NCBI RefSeq assembly: GCF_029667115.1 | Contig: NZ_JARUIU010000004.1 | Span: 310,001-374,000 of the forward strand | From: Jeotgalibacillus sp. ET6 | GTDB lineage: Bacteria; Bacillota; Bacilli; Bacillales; Jeotgalibacillaceae | DNA length: 64,000 nucleotides | Reading direction: 5' to 3' | In this document: positions 26,205 to 36,618 of the stretch, piece after piece | Layout of the letters: each line of letters opens with the position of its first letter | How positions within the stretch are numbered: the stretch's first letter is position 1 | Notes under the pieces: generated by a model | What the model was told of the DNA's origin: nothing | Database searches by the model: none | The model's input: only the letters and a program-made list of their open reading frames with translations | Made by a program: the position numbers and the translations under genes

Positions 26205-26975
26205 ATGCTTCCTCCGGCTTCTATATTAAAGACATGGAAAAAATTCGACCGCATTGCAATGGAAACGGTAACAAAACGATGGAATTATCATCCTGATAAA
26301 CCGTTTCAACAGCGATCCGTTTCTCAAATGAAAGAACAAAGGGATCAGTTTGGTGTTTCCGGGAACTGCTTTGACCTGGCGATTTGGCTGCTGGATGAGT
26401 TTAAACAGGACGGAATTGAAGCCTATCCTGTTGGTCATGATATACATACCGATGATGCTCATGCTGCAGTAATGGCTGTAGATGAAAACGGCCGTCGTTT
26501 TTTATGCGATTTGGGAGATCAGTGGCTGCTGCCCATCCTAATAGACGCGGAGGACGAAGAATTTAGTGGAGAAAAACTCAGCGGTTTTTTCCCCGGAGCA
26601 GATGTTCAGCTTAAGTCGCACAAATCACATCTGGAGGTTTATTATCATAGGCCAAACGGCCGTTTTTCTGTGCAGACTTACGGATTAGAGCCCGTAAATA
26701 AAGGTGACTTTGAAATGGCAGCCGAACGTTCACAGAACTATCTCAATCCTTATCCGCTAGTGGAATGCAGAGTTCCTTATAAAGAAGAAACCGCTCATTG
26801 GGAGTTTGATAAATGGCAAAGCTTTTTAAGTTCAACTGAAGGGCTGCATCATGATTCTCCGGCTGTTTCGATAGAAGTGTGTGCACAAAGAATTAATGAA
26901 AAAACCGGATTCAGCAAGGATTTGCTGGAGCAGGTGTTAAGGAAATTTAAAACAGCTCCCTCCGGCCTTCTGTAG
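26205..26975 (+). CDS. Arylamine N-acetyltransferase-like protein with Cys-His-Asp triad
   Basis: A 256-residue soluble protein. The likely triad is Cys in SGNCFDLAIWLLDEF near residue 59, His in DDAHAAVMAVDENG near 88 and Asp in RFLCDLGDQWLLP near 104: order and spacing fit the arylamine N-acetyltransferase/transglutaminase-like fold. It differs from classical NAT enzymes in lacking the RGG-x-C-x-E-x-N signature, so acetyltransfer is not assured and a thiol-ester or peptidase-like role is possible. ATG 26205 follows GAGGTGATG. A strong terminator follows at 27032. No operon partner. Confidence 0.55.
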   Translation: MLPPASILKTWKKFDRIAMETVTKRWNYHPDKPFQQRSVSQMKEQRDQFGVSGNCFDLAIWLLDEFKQDGIEAYPVGHDIHTDDAHAAVMAVDENGRRFLCDLGDQWLLPILIDAEDEEFSGEKLSGFFPGADVQLKSHKSHLEVYYHRPNGRFSVQTYGLEPVNKGDFEMAAERSQNYLNPYPLVECRVPYKEETAHWEFDKWQSFLSSTEGLHHDSPAVSIEVCAQRINEKTGFSKDLLEQVLRKFKTAPSGLL

Positions 26976-27031
26976 GTTTGAATATTGTCGAGCTGACCAC
27001 CTTCCAAAAAGAAAGTGGTTCATATCTTCAA

Positions 27032-27081
27032 AAAAAGAGAATGCCATCACAAGACATTTCTGTGGCGGCATTCTCTTTTTT
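27032..27081. terminator. Strong bidirectional-looking terminator
   Basis: AAAAAGAGAATGCC pairs with GGCATTCTCTTTTT (14 bp) around a loop of about 21 bases, with flanking A and T tracts. Separates the acetyltransferase-like gene from glcU. Confidence 0.9.
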
Positions 27082-27151
27082 ATTCCTACAAACATTTGAG
27101 GTTTATTTGAACCTCTTGCGGGCAAAATATAGGGAATGAAAGGCGGTATGA

Positions 27152-28015
27152 ATGAACGTGGATATATTAATTGCTTTAATTCCCGCTGTGATGTGGGGAA
27201 GTATTTTACTTGTAAGTACTAAATTAGGCGGGGGTCCCTATAGTCAGGTGGTCGGGACTACATTTGGCGCCTTGATTTTTTCAATCGCTGCTATTTTTTT
27301 TATTTCTCCCGACTTTACGCTGACAGCTGTGATCGTCAGTTTTATCTCAGGACTGCTGTGGGCGCTTGGTCAGACGAATCAGTTCAGGACGGTTACACAT
27401 TTAGGGGTATCCAAAACCCTGCCAATTTCAACCGGTCTGCAGCTTGTAGGAACCTCGCTTTTTGGCGTGCTCGCTTTTGGTGAGTGGTCTACAACCATGA
27501 AACTGATTATCGGTATTTCCGCACTGGTTCTGATTTGTCTGGGCGTTGTACTAACGTCCTATCAGGAAAAAGATGAAGAAGAAAACAAGGAAGGCAGCCC
27601 GCTGAAAAAAGGGATTCCCTTGCTTTTGATTTCGACTGTCGGTTATGTGGGATATGTGGTGATCATTCGGTGGTTCAACATCGACGGCTGGACCGCTATC
27701 TTGCCTCAGTCAGTTGGCATGGTGACAGGGGCAATACTTTTAAGCGTTAAACATAAGCCCTTTAACAAGTACACCATTCGCAACATCATTCCCGGCTTAA
27801 TGTGGGCGACAGGAAATCTTGCCCTGCTTCTGTCGATTCCAAGAGTAGGGACTGCTACCAGTTTTTCGTTATCGCAAACCGGTATTATTATTTCAACGCT
27901 TGGCGGAATCTTTCTGCTTGGAGAGAAGAAAACCAAAAAGCAATTGGTGTTTGTTGTAATCGGCTCTATTTTAATCATTATCGGCGGAGTCATGCTGGGC
28001 TTTACTAAGGAATAG
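27152..28015 (+). CDS. glcU: Glucose uptake protein GlcU (GRP family)
   Basis: Proton-coupled glucose/ribose permease of 287 residues with ten predicted spans, in the DMT superfamily. It opens [20 protein letters not shown], and [19 protein letters not shown] near residue 72 is characteristic of the GRP family. The glucose dehydrogenase gene follows 12 bases later, the same pair as in B. subtilis and B. megaterium, where it is made in the forespore and supports germination with glucose. I could not identify a convincing SigG promoter by eye. The ATG follows AAAGGCGG. Confidence 0.93.
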   Translation: MNVDILIALIPAVMWGSILLVSTKLGGGPYSQVVGTTFGALIFSIAAIFFISPDFTLTAVIVSFISGLLWALGQTNQFRTVTHLGVSKTLPISTGLQLVGTSLFGVLAFGEWSTTMKLIIGISALVLICLGVVLTSYQEKDEEENKEGSPLKKGIPLLLISTVGYVGYVVIIRWFNIDGWTAILPQSVGMVTGAILLSVKHKPFNKYTIRNIIPGLMWATGNLALLLSIPRVGTATSFSLSQTGIIISTLGGIFLLGEKKTKKQLVFVVIGSILIIIGGVMLGFTKE

Positions 28016-28813
<798 letters not shown>

Positions 28814-28832
28814 GTTGAAATTAAGTTTGATG

Positions 28833-28867
28833 AAAGCAGACGGAGCAGCTCAGCCGTCTGCTTTTTT
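28833..28867 (+). terminator. Terminator of glcU-gdh
   Basis: AAAGCAGACGG pairs with CCGTCTGCTTT, 9-base loop, then a T run. Confidence 0.9.
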
Positions 28868-28945
28868 GCGATGAAAACATGCGTTTCAAACCTGGGTGGG
28901 ATGATTCTCTTATGCTTTATGTGCCGTATTTACGGGAAATATTCA

Positions 28946-28975
28946 TTGAATGAATCCAATTAATTGGAATAATAT
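28946..28975 (+). promoter_or_regulatory. Possible SigmaA promoter of the plsY-like operon
   Basis: TTGAAT, 18-base spacer, TAATAT, within the 294-base gap before the PlsY-like gene. Only promoter-like pair I see there. Confidence 0.4.
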
Positions 28976-29019
28976 GATAAGGTAAAACTAGTTGTTTTAA
29001 TATTGATGGGAGTTAGTTG

Positions 29020-29094
29020 ATGAAGCAGGAACAAAACTGGCAGGGTACGTGGTTTCAAGATCCATTCAAAACATCAGCCTGCTCGCACGAATAG
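29020..29094 (+). CDS. Possible 24-residue leader peptide or small protein
   Basis: ATG with GGGAG 8 bases upstream opens a 24-codon frame (MKQEQNWQGTWFQDPFKTSA then CSHE) ending 13 bases before the PlsY-like start. Two Trp and the position suggest a leader, but there is no terminator-antiterminator pair, and a chance frame is quite possible. Confidence 0.3.
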   Translation: MKQEQNWQGTWFQDPFKTSACSHE

Positions 29095-29107
29095 TTAGAG
29101 GTGGATC

Positions 29108-29665
29108 ATGCAAACAGAAACCGTGCAGTTTATTGTAGTGGCTTTGTATTCGTATTTAATTGGCGGATTCACAGGTGCTTATTACCTTGTGAAACTTTTT
29201 CTTGGAAAAGATATCCGTCAAATGGAAAGCGGAAATGCAGGTGCGACAAATGCAGGAAGAGTGATTGGCAAAAAAGGATTTTTGCTTACGATTGCGATCG
29301 ATGCCGCAAAGGTGTGGATTACTTTGGGGATAACGTCTTACTGGGCAGAGGGAAGCGGACCTGCACTTGTGTTATCAAGTATCCTTTTAGTAATCGGCCA
29401 TCTGTACCCGCTGCAATTAGGGTTTCGTGGCGGAAAAGGAATCGTCGTTTATCTTGCAGCTGCTTTATTTTTAAATCCATATTCTATTTTAGTGATGGGA
29501 GCAGTCATGGGGGTGCTCTACTCAATCCTCCGCCGCTATACACTTTCAGGGTTTCTATCCATTCTTACAATTCCTGTTACTTTATACATTTTAGAAGATT
29601 CACTTTTGTATTTTGTTAGCTTTATAGTGTTATTTGCTTTTCTTGCAGCAATACATCATAAATAA
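29108..29665 (+). CDS. PlsY-like glycerol-3-phosphate acyltransferase
   Basis: Membrane protein of 185 residues with about five spans in the PlsY fold. Conserved motifs are present: SGNAGATNAGRVIGKKGF near residue 42 and GHLYPLQLGFRGGKGI near 99, the acyl-phosphate and phosphate-binding loops. PlsY normally makes lysophosphatidic acid from acyl-phosphate and glycerol 3-phosphate. Because it leads an operon with an aminotransferase fusion and an LTA synthase, it is probably a dedicated paralogue rather than the housekeeping enzyme. ATG 29108 follows GAGGTGG. The acyl-acceptor here is unknown. Confidence 0.88.
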   Translation: MQTETVQFIVVALYSYLIGGFTGAYYLVKLFLGKDIRQMESGNAGATNAGRVIGKKGFLLTIAIDAAKVWITLGITSYWAEGSGPALVLSSILLVIGHLYPLQLGFRGGKGIVVYLAAALFLNPYSILVMGAVMGVLYSILRRYTLSGFLSILTIPVTLYILEDSLLYFVSFIVLFAFLAAIHHK

Positions 29666-29700
29666 TGGTCCTGGTTCGCAGACGTTTTGGAGGTTTTAAG

Positions 29701-31308
29701 ATGAATTCGTTAACGTATAAAATGGCTACGGAAAAAGAAGAGCTGCAGCAAATCCATCAGTTGAATTATCAAACATTTGTGGAGGAAATTCCTCAGCATG
29801 AAAAAAATTCGCTCCGTGAGCTGGTAGATAAATTTCATGATGAAAACACATATGTCATTGCCAAGCAGGGGACGGAAGTGGTTGGCATGATCGCAGTGCG
29901 CGGCATACGTCCATTTTCACTGGATCAAAAGCTGGAAAACCTGGATGAGTATCTGCCGCAAGGCGCTGTACCTTGTGAAGTCAGGCTTTTGTCGGTAAAA
30001 AAGCAATGGCGGAGTACGCAGACTTTTTATAAATTAGTGGACAGGCTGGTGAGCTATTGCCTGGAGAAACAGTACACAGTAGCGTTGATTTCAGGGACGG
30101 TCCGTCAGTTAAAGCTGTATAAAAGAATTGGGTTTATACCTTTTGGCGGTCTGGTTGGAAAAGAAGGAGCCCAATTTCAGCCGATGTATTTAACCAGAGA
30201 AAGTTTTTCCTCTTCTACTAAAGCGTTTCAACGGCTGATGGTGCGAAAGCAGCCTTCTTCCATGTATTCATTTCTGCCGGGGCCTGTCCAGCTTTCTTCC
30301 AACGTGAAACAGGCGTTTTCACAGGCGCCTCTGTCTCATCGGGCCTTTGATTTTACCCTTCATATGACGGGGCTGAAGGAAAAACTGCTCAATCTGACGG
30401 GAGCCGCTGGCGTACAAATTCTTGTTGGAACCGGAACGCTTGCAAATGACGTGGTTGCGGGGCAATTAAAAGGCTTAAAAGGGAAAGGGCTCATTTTATC
30501 AAATGGTGAATTTGGAGAGCGGCTGATTGATCACGCCTCACGATTTGGACTGTCATATACAACGTTGGAAAAAGAGTGGAATGAAGCAGCAGACCCCAAC
30601 GAAATCAGGAATTATTTAACCGCAGATCCATCAATTAAGTGGTTGTGGACGGTTCACTGTGAAACGTCCACCGGGTATTTATATAATCTGTCTGAGCTTA
30701 AGGCAGTTTGTCAGGAACATGATGTTGAGCTGTGTCTGGATGCCTGCAGTTCAGCTGGCGTGGCTCCACTTGATTTAACAGATATTCTGTTCGCTTCAGC
30801 AGTCAGCGGAAAAGGCTTTGGTTCCTATCCGGGCCTGGCCATCATTTTTCACCGGGAAGAGGTTCAGGCCAATCCTGCTATTCCGAGATACCTGGATTTA
30901 GGTTTATACGCAGAGAACGGAGGCATTGCCTTTACTCACTCCTCCAACCTGATTGTTGCTTTGGCAGAGGCTCTTAATGAAATAAATTCTGTTCATACAC
31001 AGAAACTCTCCAGCACTCTTCGGACTTTATTTTTCGAAAGCTCGATGCTGCCGCTTGGAGACGAATCCTATTCCCCGGGAATTATCACAATGGCTTTGCC
31101 GGAAGAAATTTCAAGCAGGAGCTTAGGGGATGCATGTAAAGAAAAAGGGGTATTAATCAGCTATGAAAGCTCTTATCTTCTTGAGCGAAATTGGGTGCAG
31201 CTGGCTCTCATGGGGGATCATCCGGAAGAGGAATGCGTGAAAAAAGCTATAGTAGTCAAAGAAACGTACACGTCCTTCCTAAACGAAATCGGGTTTAGTC
31301 CATGCTGA
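29701..31308 (+). CDS. GNAT acetyltransferase fused to class V aminotransferase
   Basis: Two-domain cytoplasmic protein of 535 residues. Residues 1-165 form a GNAT-like domain (EEIPQHEKNSLRELVDKFHD; VVGMIAVRG; VRLLSVKKQWR; KLYKRIGFIPFG). Residues about 185-530 are a PLP-dependent class V aminotransferase: FLPGPVQLSSNVKQAFSQAP, GTGTLANDVVAGQLKGL, HCETSTGYLYNL, CLDACSSAGVAPLDL and the probable PLP lysine in SAVSGKGFGSYPGLA. ATG 29701 follows TTTGGAGG. The gene lies between plsY-like and LTA-synthase genes and overlaps the latter by 7 bases. The fusion may produce an N-acylated amino compound; no substrate can be read from sequence. Confidence 0.8.
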   Translation: MNSLTYKMATEKEELQQIHQLNYQTFVEEIPQHEKNSLRELVDKFHDENTYVIAKQGTEVVGMIAVRGIRPFSLDQKLENLDEYLPQGAVPCEVRLLSVKKQWRSTQTFYKLVDRLVSYCLEKQYTVALISGTVRQLKLYKRIGFIPFGGLVGKEGAQFQPMYLTRESFSSSTKAFQRLMVRKQPSSMYSFLPGPVQLSSNVKQAFSQAPLSHRAFDFTLHMTGLKEKLLNLTGAAGVQILVGTGTLANDVVAGQLKGLKGKGLILSNGEFGERLIDHASRFGLSYTTLEKEWNEAADPNEIRNYLTADPSIKWLWTVHCETSTGYLYNLSELKAVCQEHDVELCLDACSSAGVAPLDLTDILFASAVSGKGFGSYPGLAIIFHREEVQANPAIPRYLDLGLYAENGGIAFTHSSNLIVALAEALNEINSVHTQKLSSTLRTLFFESSMLPLGDESYSPGIITMALPEEISSRSLGDACKEKGVLISYESSYLLERNWVQLALMGDHPEEECVKKAIVVKETYTSFLNEIGFSPC

Positions 31309-33119
31309 AAAATTCTTATGTATGGATTGCCATCAGCAGCTTGTGGATTAAAACCCTCGCTCTTTCGTTTATCGGCTTTCAATTAAGAGTGCAGACATTT
31401 CTGGATGCTCTTCTTATCGTACTGAATCCAATAGGGCCGTTAATGCTGTTAATTGGATTAAGCTTTTATTGGAGTAAAAAAGTTAAGTTATACCCATTAA
31501 TTGGTATAATGTTTCTTATAACGGCCCTGCTTTATGGAGATTTGCTTTATTACCGGTTTTACACAGATTTTGTCACCGTGCCTATTCTTTTTCAATTCAG
31601 CAACGTAGGGGGTCTGGGACCGAGTACAGTTGAGCTTTTAAGCTGGTGGGATTTGCTGTTATTTGCGGATCTGCTGCTGGTTGGCTTTTTGGTTTTCCGT
31701 AAAAAGCTGCCCTCACTAAAACCTGTTAAAAGAGCTAAGCGGAACTATTTAATTGCCAGCGTTTCTCTTATGCTGCTGACAATTGGCATCGGTCTGCTGA
31801 ACGCTCCGCATCTTTTTGCAGAATCATATAATCGTGAGCAAATGGTAAAGAACATTGGCCCGTTTCAATATCATGCATTTGATATTGGGGTTGCAGCAAC
31901 TTCTTCATTCTACCGTCTTTTAGCCGAATCTAATGACACTGCAAAGGTGATTGAATATACACAGGCTTCTGATGTTGAGTCCAGCTCATTTGGGATGGCA
32001 AAAGGAAAAAATGTAGTGCTGATCAGTCTGGAATCCACTCAGGAGTTTGTGATTAATCAGAAAGTAAATGGAGAAGAATTAACCCCCTTTTTAAATCGTT
32101 TAGTGGAAGAAAGCTACTACTTTTCTTCTATTTACGATCAAACAGCTCAGGGAAAAACGTCTGATTCAGAATTTATGATCGACACGGGTCTATATCCAAT
32201 GGAAAGCGGGGCCGTTTTCGTGAGAAAGGCAGAAAACGAATTTATTGCCCTGCCCCATATTTTAGAAGAAAAGGGAGATTATTATTCTGCTGTGTTTCAT
32301 GGCAATGATTCAACGTTTTGGAACCGGGAAAATATGTATGAATCTCTCGGCTATGATCACTTTTATTCAAAAGAGGCATACGATGTGACAGAAGAAAATT
32401 CAGTGAATTATGGAATTAAAGATATGCCTTTTTTCAAGCAGTCCGTCTCCTATTTGGAAGAACTGCCGCAGCCTTATTATGCAAGGTTTATCACCCTGAC
32501 CAATCACTTTCCGTTTTTACTTGAGGAAGAAGATCAGTTCATTGAGAAAGCAAATACCGAAGAAGGGGTCGTAAACCGTTACGTTACCACCATTCGGTAC
32601 CAGGATGAGGCGATCAAACTATTATTTGAACAGCTGAAAGAAAAAGGACTGTATGAAAATACGATCTTTGTTTTATATGGAGATCATTATGGAATTTCTG
32701 AAAAATATGATCAAGGTGTTATGGACTTGCTTAATATGGAGACCAGTTCATTAAATAGGATGAAGCTGAAAAAAATTCCTTTGATTATCCATGTTCCCGG
32801 ACAGGAAGGAAAAACCTTTTCCAATAATGGCGGGGAGATTGATATTCGTCCGACCCTGCTGCATTTGATGGGTATTCATTCTGAAGATCCAGCACTCGGA
32901 CAGAACTTATTCGGCAGAAGCGACGAGCATCCTGTGATTTTCAGAAATGGAGACTTTATTACAGACGAATACCTGCTAAAAGATAAAAGGTGCTTCAGCC
33001 TGGAAAAGGAAGAATTAGTGGATGCCGTTCGCTGTGCACCGACAGAAGAAATCGTGCGGGAAGAGCTTGGATTGTCTGATGAAATCATTTATGGAGATTT
33101 ATTAAGATTTGTAGAATGA
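31302..33119 (+). CDS. LTA-synthase-family phosphoglycerol transferase
   Basis: Membrane enzyme of 605 residues: five N-terminal spans (residues about 5-180), a linker, then an extracellular sulfatase-fold domain (about 225-560). Catalytic features match LtaS: metal Glu in LISLESTQEF, nucleophile Thr in AQGKTSDSEF, substrate pocket HGNDSTFWNR, and metal-binding YGDHYG. LtaS-type proteins polymerise glycerol phosphate from phosphatidylglycerol. Its ATG lies inside the end of the aminotransferase-fusion gene, so the two are coupled. Being third in an unusual operon, it may make a specialised polymer or primer rather than bulk LTA. Confidence 0.9.
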   Translation: MLKNSYVWIAISSLWIKTLALSFIGFQLRVQTFLDALLIVLNPIGPLMLLIGLSFYWSKKVKLYPLIGIMFLITALLYGDLLYYRFYTDFVTVPILFQFSNVGGLGPSTVELLSWWDLLLFADLLLVGFLVFRKKLPSLKPVKRAKRNYLIASVSLMLLTIGIGLLNAPHLFAESYNREQMVKNIGPFQYHAFDIGVAATSSFYRLLAESNDTAKVIEYTQASDVESSSFGMAKGKNVVLISLESTQEFVINQKVNGEELTPFLNRLVEESYYFSSIYDQTAQGKTSDSEFMIDTGLYPMESGAVFVRKAENEFIALPHILEEKGDYYSAVFHGNDSTFWNRENMYESLGYDHFYSKEAYDVTEENSVNYGIKDMPFFKQSVSYLEELPQPYYARFITLTNHFPFLLEEEDQFIEKANTEEGVVNRYVTTIRYQDEAIKLLFEQLKEKGLYENTIFVLYGDHYGISEKYDQGVMDLLNMETSSLNRMKLKKIPLIIHVPGQEGKTFSNNGGEIDIRPTLLHLMGIHSEDPALGQNLFGRSDEHPVIFRNGDFITDEYLLKDKRCFSLEKEELVDAVRCAPTEEIVREELGLSDEIIYGDLLRFVE

Positions 33120-33179
33120 ATGATGTGTATATCCATGACGATTAAATGGGATCGGCTCATTTCCTTTCCAATGGGACGC

Positions 33180-33213
33180 TTTGTAAGGGGGAGGAGGTGA
33201 GCGGACTCGAAGT
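33180..33213 (+). repeat. Interspersed repeat, short fragment
   Basis: GGAGGTGAGCGGACTCGAAG matches the repeat head but nothing else follows in register. It sits 57 bases before a complete copy. Confidence 0.5.
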
Positions 33214-33269
33214 TGCTGCGTCATCAAGGTCTGAAAATAGATATCCCCTAAATAGAGGATCTGCCATAG

Positions 33270-33477
33270 CTAAAAAGGTTGTAAATGAGGCAGTATCAAT
33301 TAGTAGTATGAGGTGAGCGGAGCGAAAGGCGGCGACTCCAGCAGGAGATGACGGCAAGCTGAGACTATACAGGGTTATGCCCTGAAAAGGCTCAGCGCCG
33401 TGCCTGCGGTAAGCGTCTGCCTGAAACGCAGCGAATCGGTCACAGAACCTGAGACACTTTCTCTCAGGTTCTTTTTT
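33270..33477 (+). repeat. Interspersed repeat, copy 6
   Basis: Complete copy after the LTA-synthase gene: GGAGCGAAAGGCGGCGACTC, GACGGCAAGCTGAGAC pairing with GGCTCAGCGCCGT, GCGTCTGCCTGAAACGCAG, and the end hairpin AGAACCTGAGA with TCTCAGGTTCT plus seven T (33444-33478). It likely ends the LTA-synthase transcript. With the fragment at 33180 it fills much of the 550-base gap before hutU; the remaining 33480-33655 is the hut promoter region, with TATAAT at 33625 but no clear -35 box. Confidence 0.88.
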
Positions 33478-33669
33478 TATATGCAGCATCTGTCTTCCCC
33501 GCTGTTTAAATCACCCCTTCTAATACAATTGCCCCCTAATCCTTTACCATACTGCCAAACTCCTATAGTAGAGAACTAAAGGGATATTTTTACTATTTAT
33601 TAAAATATTACTCTTCATATTGTGTATAATTATATAAAAGCAGAATCATAGCAATAAAGGAGGATGCAA

Positions 33670-35334
33670 ATGAAAGCGCATACAAAAAGTATTAAAGCTG
33701 CCCATGGAATTAAACTGCAGACAAAAGGGTGGCAGCAGGAAGCGGCCCTTCGCATGCTGATGAACAATCTTGACCCTGATGTGGCAGAGCGTCCGGAAGA
33801 TCTTGTAGTATACGGCGGAATCGGCAAGGCAGCCAGAAATTGGCCTGCTTATTATGCCATTGTTGACTCACTGAAAAAACTTGAAAATGACGAAACGCTT
33901 CTTGTGCAGTCCGGCAAACCAATCGCCGTTTTTAAATCTCATGAAAATGCGCCGCGCGTGCTGCTTGCAAACTCCAATCTTGTTCCGGCTTATGCCAATT
34001 GGAAAACCTTTCACGAGCTGGATCAAAAGGGGCTCATGATGTACGGGCAAATGACCGCAGGAAGCTGGATTTACATTGGTTCTCAAGGCATTGTTCAGGG
34101 GACATATGAAACATTTGCGGAGGTGGGCAGACAGCATTTCAATGGATCGCTTGTAGGAACAATCACAGTAACCGCAGGACTTGGGGGCATGGGAGGCGCT
34201 CAGCCGCTTGCGGTTACAATGTGCGGCGGGGTCTGCATCGCGATCGAGGTAGATGAAACTCGTGCAGACAGACGGCTTGCCACCGGTTATCTGGATACGA
34301 AAACTCATTCACTAGAGGAAGCCATTAAACTGGCAAAAGAGGCCAAAAAGGAAAGGAAACCCCTGTCGATCGGGTTAATCGGCAATGCCGCAGAGCTGCT
34401 GTCTCTTATGGCTGAGCAATCATTTGTACCGGATGTGTTAACCGATCAAACCTCTGCCCATGATCCGCTCAATGGCTATCTGCCGTATGGAATGAGTCTT
34501 CAGGAAGGAAAAGAACTGCGTGAAAATAATCCGGAAGCACTCATCTTAAAAGCAAAAGCCTCCATGGCAAAGCATGTGGAAGCAATGCTCACGCTCCAGC
34601 AAATGGGTGCTGTCACCTTCGACTACGGCAACAACATCCGCCAGGTGGCAAAAGATGAGGGCGTCGAGCATGCGTTCAGCTTTCCCGGCTTCGTTCCTGC
34701 TTATATCAGACCTCAGTTTTGTGAAGGAAAAGGACCGTTTCGCTGGGTGGCTTTATCCGGAGACCCTGAGGACATCTATAAAACCGATGAAGTCATCCTG
34801 AAAGAATTTGCGGATAATACGCATCTTTGCAACTGGATTGGAATGGCAAGAGAAAAAATTCAATTTCAGGGACTGCCGTCACGCATCTGCTGGCTGGGCT
34901 ATGGAGAACGTGCCCGTTTCGGAAAAATAATCAACGACATGGTGAAAAGCGGGGAGCTGAAAGCACCTGTCGTGATCGGACGCGACCATCTCGACAGCGG
35001 CTCTGTCGCTTCGCCGAACCGTGAAACCGAATCGATGATGGATGGTTCAGACGCAGTGGCAGACTGGCCCATTTTAAATGCAATGATCAACGCAGTAGGC
35101 GGTGCAACATGGGTGTCCGTTCATCACGGTGGGGGAGTAGGGATGGGCTATTCCATTCATGCCGGAATGGTCATTGTGGCAGATGGAACGCCAGAAGCGG
35201 AAATGAGGCTGGAGCGGGTGTTAACGACAGATCCGGGTATGGGGATTGTCAGACACGCAGATGCAGGTTATGAGCTCGCTAAACAAACAGCGAGGGAACA
35301 AAAAATTGATATTCCCATGCTTGATAAAGAGTAA
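33670..35334 (+). CDS. hutU: Urocanate hydratase
   Basis: Cytoplasmic NAD-dependent enzyme of 554 residues for the second step of histidine breakdown, urocanate to imidazolonepropionate. Typical stretches: [18 protein letters not shown] near 40, [19 protein letters not shown] near 125, [15 protein letters not shown] near 165, and [18 protein letters not shown]-like [15 protein letters not shown] near 475. I take the ATG at 33670, 6 bases after AAGGAGG; the ATG at 33664 touches the ribosome site. First of hutU-hutI-hutG-hutH. Unlike B. subtilis, no hutP precedes it and hutH is last. Confidence 0.96.
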   Translation: MKAHTKSIKAAHGIKLQTKGWQQEAALRMLMNNLDPDVAERPEDLVVYGGIGKAARNWPAYYAIVDSLKKLENDETLLVQSGKPIAVFKSHENAPRVLLANSNLVPAYANWKTFHELDQKGLMMYGQMTAGSWIYIGSQGIVQGTYETFAEVGRQHFNGSLVGTITVTAGLGGMGGAQPLAVTMCGGVCIAIEVDETRADRRLATGYLDTKTHSLEEAIKLAKEAKKERKPLSIGLIGNAAELLSLMAEQSFVPDVLTDQTSAHDPLNGYLPYGMSLQEGKELRENNPEALILKAKASMAKHVEAMLTLQQMGAVTFDYGNNIRQVAKDEGVEHAFSFPGFVPAYIRPQFCEGKGPFRWVALSGDPEDIYKTDEVILKEFADNTHLCNWIGMAREKIQFQGLPSRICWLGYGERARFGKIINDMVKSGELKAPVVIGRDHLDSGSVASPNRETESMMDGSDAVADWPILNAMINAVGGATWVSVHHGGGVGMGYSIHAGMVIVADGTPEAEMRLERVLTTDPGMGIVRHADAGYELAKQTAREQKIDIPMLDKE

Positions 35335-35364
35335 GTCAGGTCAATCAAAAGGGGGAGTTCAGTC

Positions 35365-36618
35365 ATGAAACCGATTTGGATTAAACATGCCTCACAGCTT
35401 ATTACAATGGAACCCGGACTAACAGGACCCCGCACAGGAAGCGGGATGAGTGAGCTTGGCATCATTGAAGACGGAAGTGTATGGATGGAGTCTGGAAAAG
35501 TGATCCGGACTGGGACCACCCGTCAACTTGAGCGTGAATTTGAGAACCGTGTACAAGAGGCAGAAGTTGTGGACGCCTCAGGGAAGCTTGTTACTCCGGG
35601 ACTCGTTGATCCACATACTCATCTGGTTTTTGGAGGGACGAGAGAAGAAGAGTTTGAGAGGCGTCTTGAAGGAGCAAGCTATATGGAAATTATGAATGCC
35701 GGGGGAGGCATTCATGCGACGTCTAGGATGACGAGAGACGCCACGGAAGAAGAACTGTTTGAGCAGGCATATGCCCGGCTCGACTCGTTTTTAAAGCATG
35801 GTGTCACTACACTCGAGGGAAAGAGCGGCTATGGGTTAAATACCGAGACTGAGCTGAAGCAGCTGAGGGTTATGAAAAAATTAAATTCTGTCCATCCAAT
35901 CGACCTGATTTCTACTTTTATGGGGGCGCATGCTGTCCCGCATGAATATAAAGGACAGGAAGAAGCCTACGTCAACTTGTTAATCGAAACGATGATTCCG
36001 ATCGTGGCAAAAGAAGGTCTTGCCCGCTTTAACGATGTATTTTGCGAAAAGAATGTTTTCACGCCGACTCAGTCTGAGCGCATTTTGGAAGCAGGAAAAC
36101 GCTTCGGGCTTGTTCCGAAAGTTCATGCAGATGAAATAGAACCATATGGGGGAGCTGAACTTGCAGCGAGGGTGGGGGCCATTTCTGCTGAGCATCTGCT
36201 GAAAGCTTCCGAAGCAGGAAGACAGGCTATGGCGGAAAAAGGAACCATTGCCTGTCTTCTTCCTGCCACGGCGCTTTATTTAAGAGAGGAAGCAGCGAAC
36301 GGCAGAAGGATGATCGATCAGGGCGTCGCGGTGGCGATTTCAACCGACTGCAACCCGGGTTCTTCTCCGACTGTCAGTATGCCGCTTGTGATGAATCTTG
36401 CCTGTATTTTAATGCGCATGACACCGGCTGAGGCCTTGTGTGCCGCAACCGTTAATGCAGCCTATGCGATCGGAGAAGGAGAGCAGGCAGGTAAAATTGA
36501 AGAAGGAAAACAAGCAGATCTCGTTATGTGGAATGTCCCGAGTTATCAAATGCTTCAATACGCTTTTGGCGTCAATCATGCCCGGGCGGTCTGGAAAAAG
36601 GGGGTCCGGGTTGTGTAA
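35365..36618 (+). CDS. hutI: Imidazolonepropionase
   Basis: Metal-dependent amidohydrolase, 417 residues, third step of histidine breakdown. The metal site HTHLVFGGTREEEF (residues about 86-100), GKSGYGLNTETELKQLRVM, AHAVPHEYKG near 190, VHADEIEPYGGAELA and the catalytic Asp in STDCNPGSSPT are standard for HutI. Its last base is shared with the start codon of hutG (TAATG). ATG 35365 follows AAAAGGGGGAG. Confidence 0.96.
   Translation: MKPIWIKHASQLITMEPGLTGPRTGSGMSELGIIEDGSVWMESGKVIRTGTTRQLEREFENRVQEAEVVDASGKLVTPGLVDPHTHLVFGGTREEEFERRLEGASYMEIMNAGGGIHATSRMTRDATEEELFEQAYARLDSFLKHGVTTLEGKSGYGLNTETELKQLRVMKKLNSVHPIDLISTFMGAHAVPHEYKGQEEAYVNLLIETMIPIVAKEGLARFNDVFCEKNVFTPTQSERILEAGKRFGLVPKVHADEIEPYGGAELAARVGAISAEHLLKASEAGRQAMAEKGTIACLLPATALYLREEAANGRRMIDQGVAVAISTDCNPGSSPTVSMPLVMNLACILMRMTPAEALCAATVNAAYAIGEGEQAGKIEEGKQADLVMWNVPSYQMLQYAFGVNHARAVWKKGVRVV

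Noticed and set aside
29101-29619. Plus-strand frame of 172 codons overlapping the PlsY-like gene
   Set aside because: Cys/Arg/Ser-rich shadow of plsY; the other frame has the PlsY motifs and a proper ribosome site.
33157-33489. Minus-strand frame of 110 codons
   Set aside because: Covers repeat copy 6 and its neighbouring fragment; composition and position show it is the repeat read backwards.
33868-34308. Minus-strand frame of 146 codons inside hutU
   Set aside because: Opposite-strand shadow of a well-supported gene.
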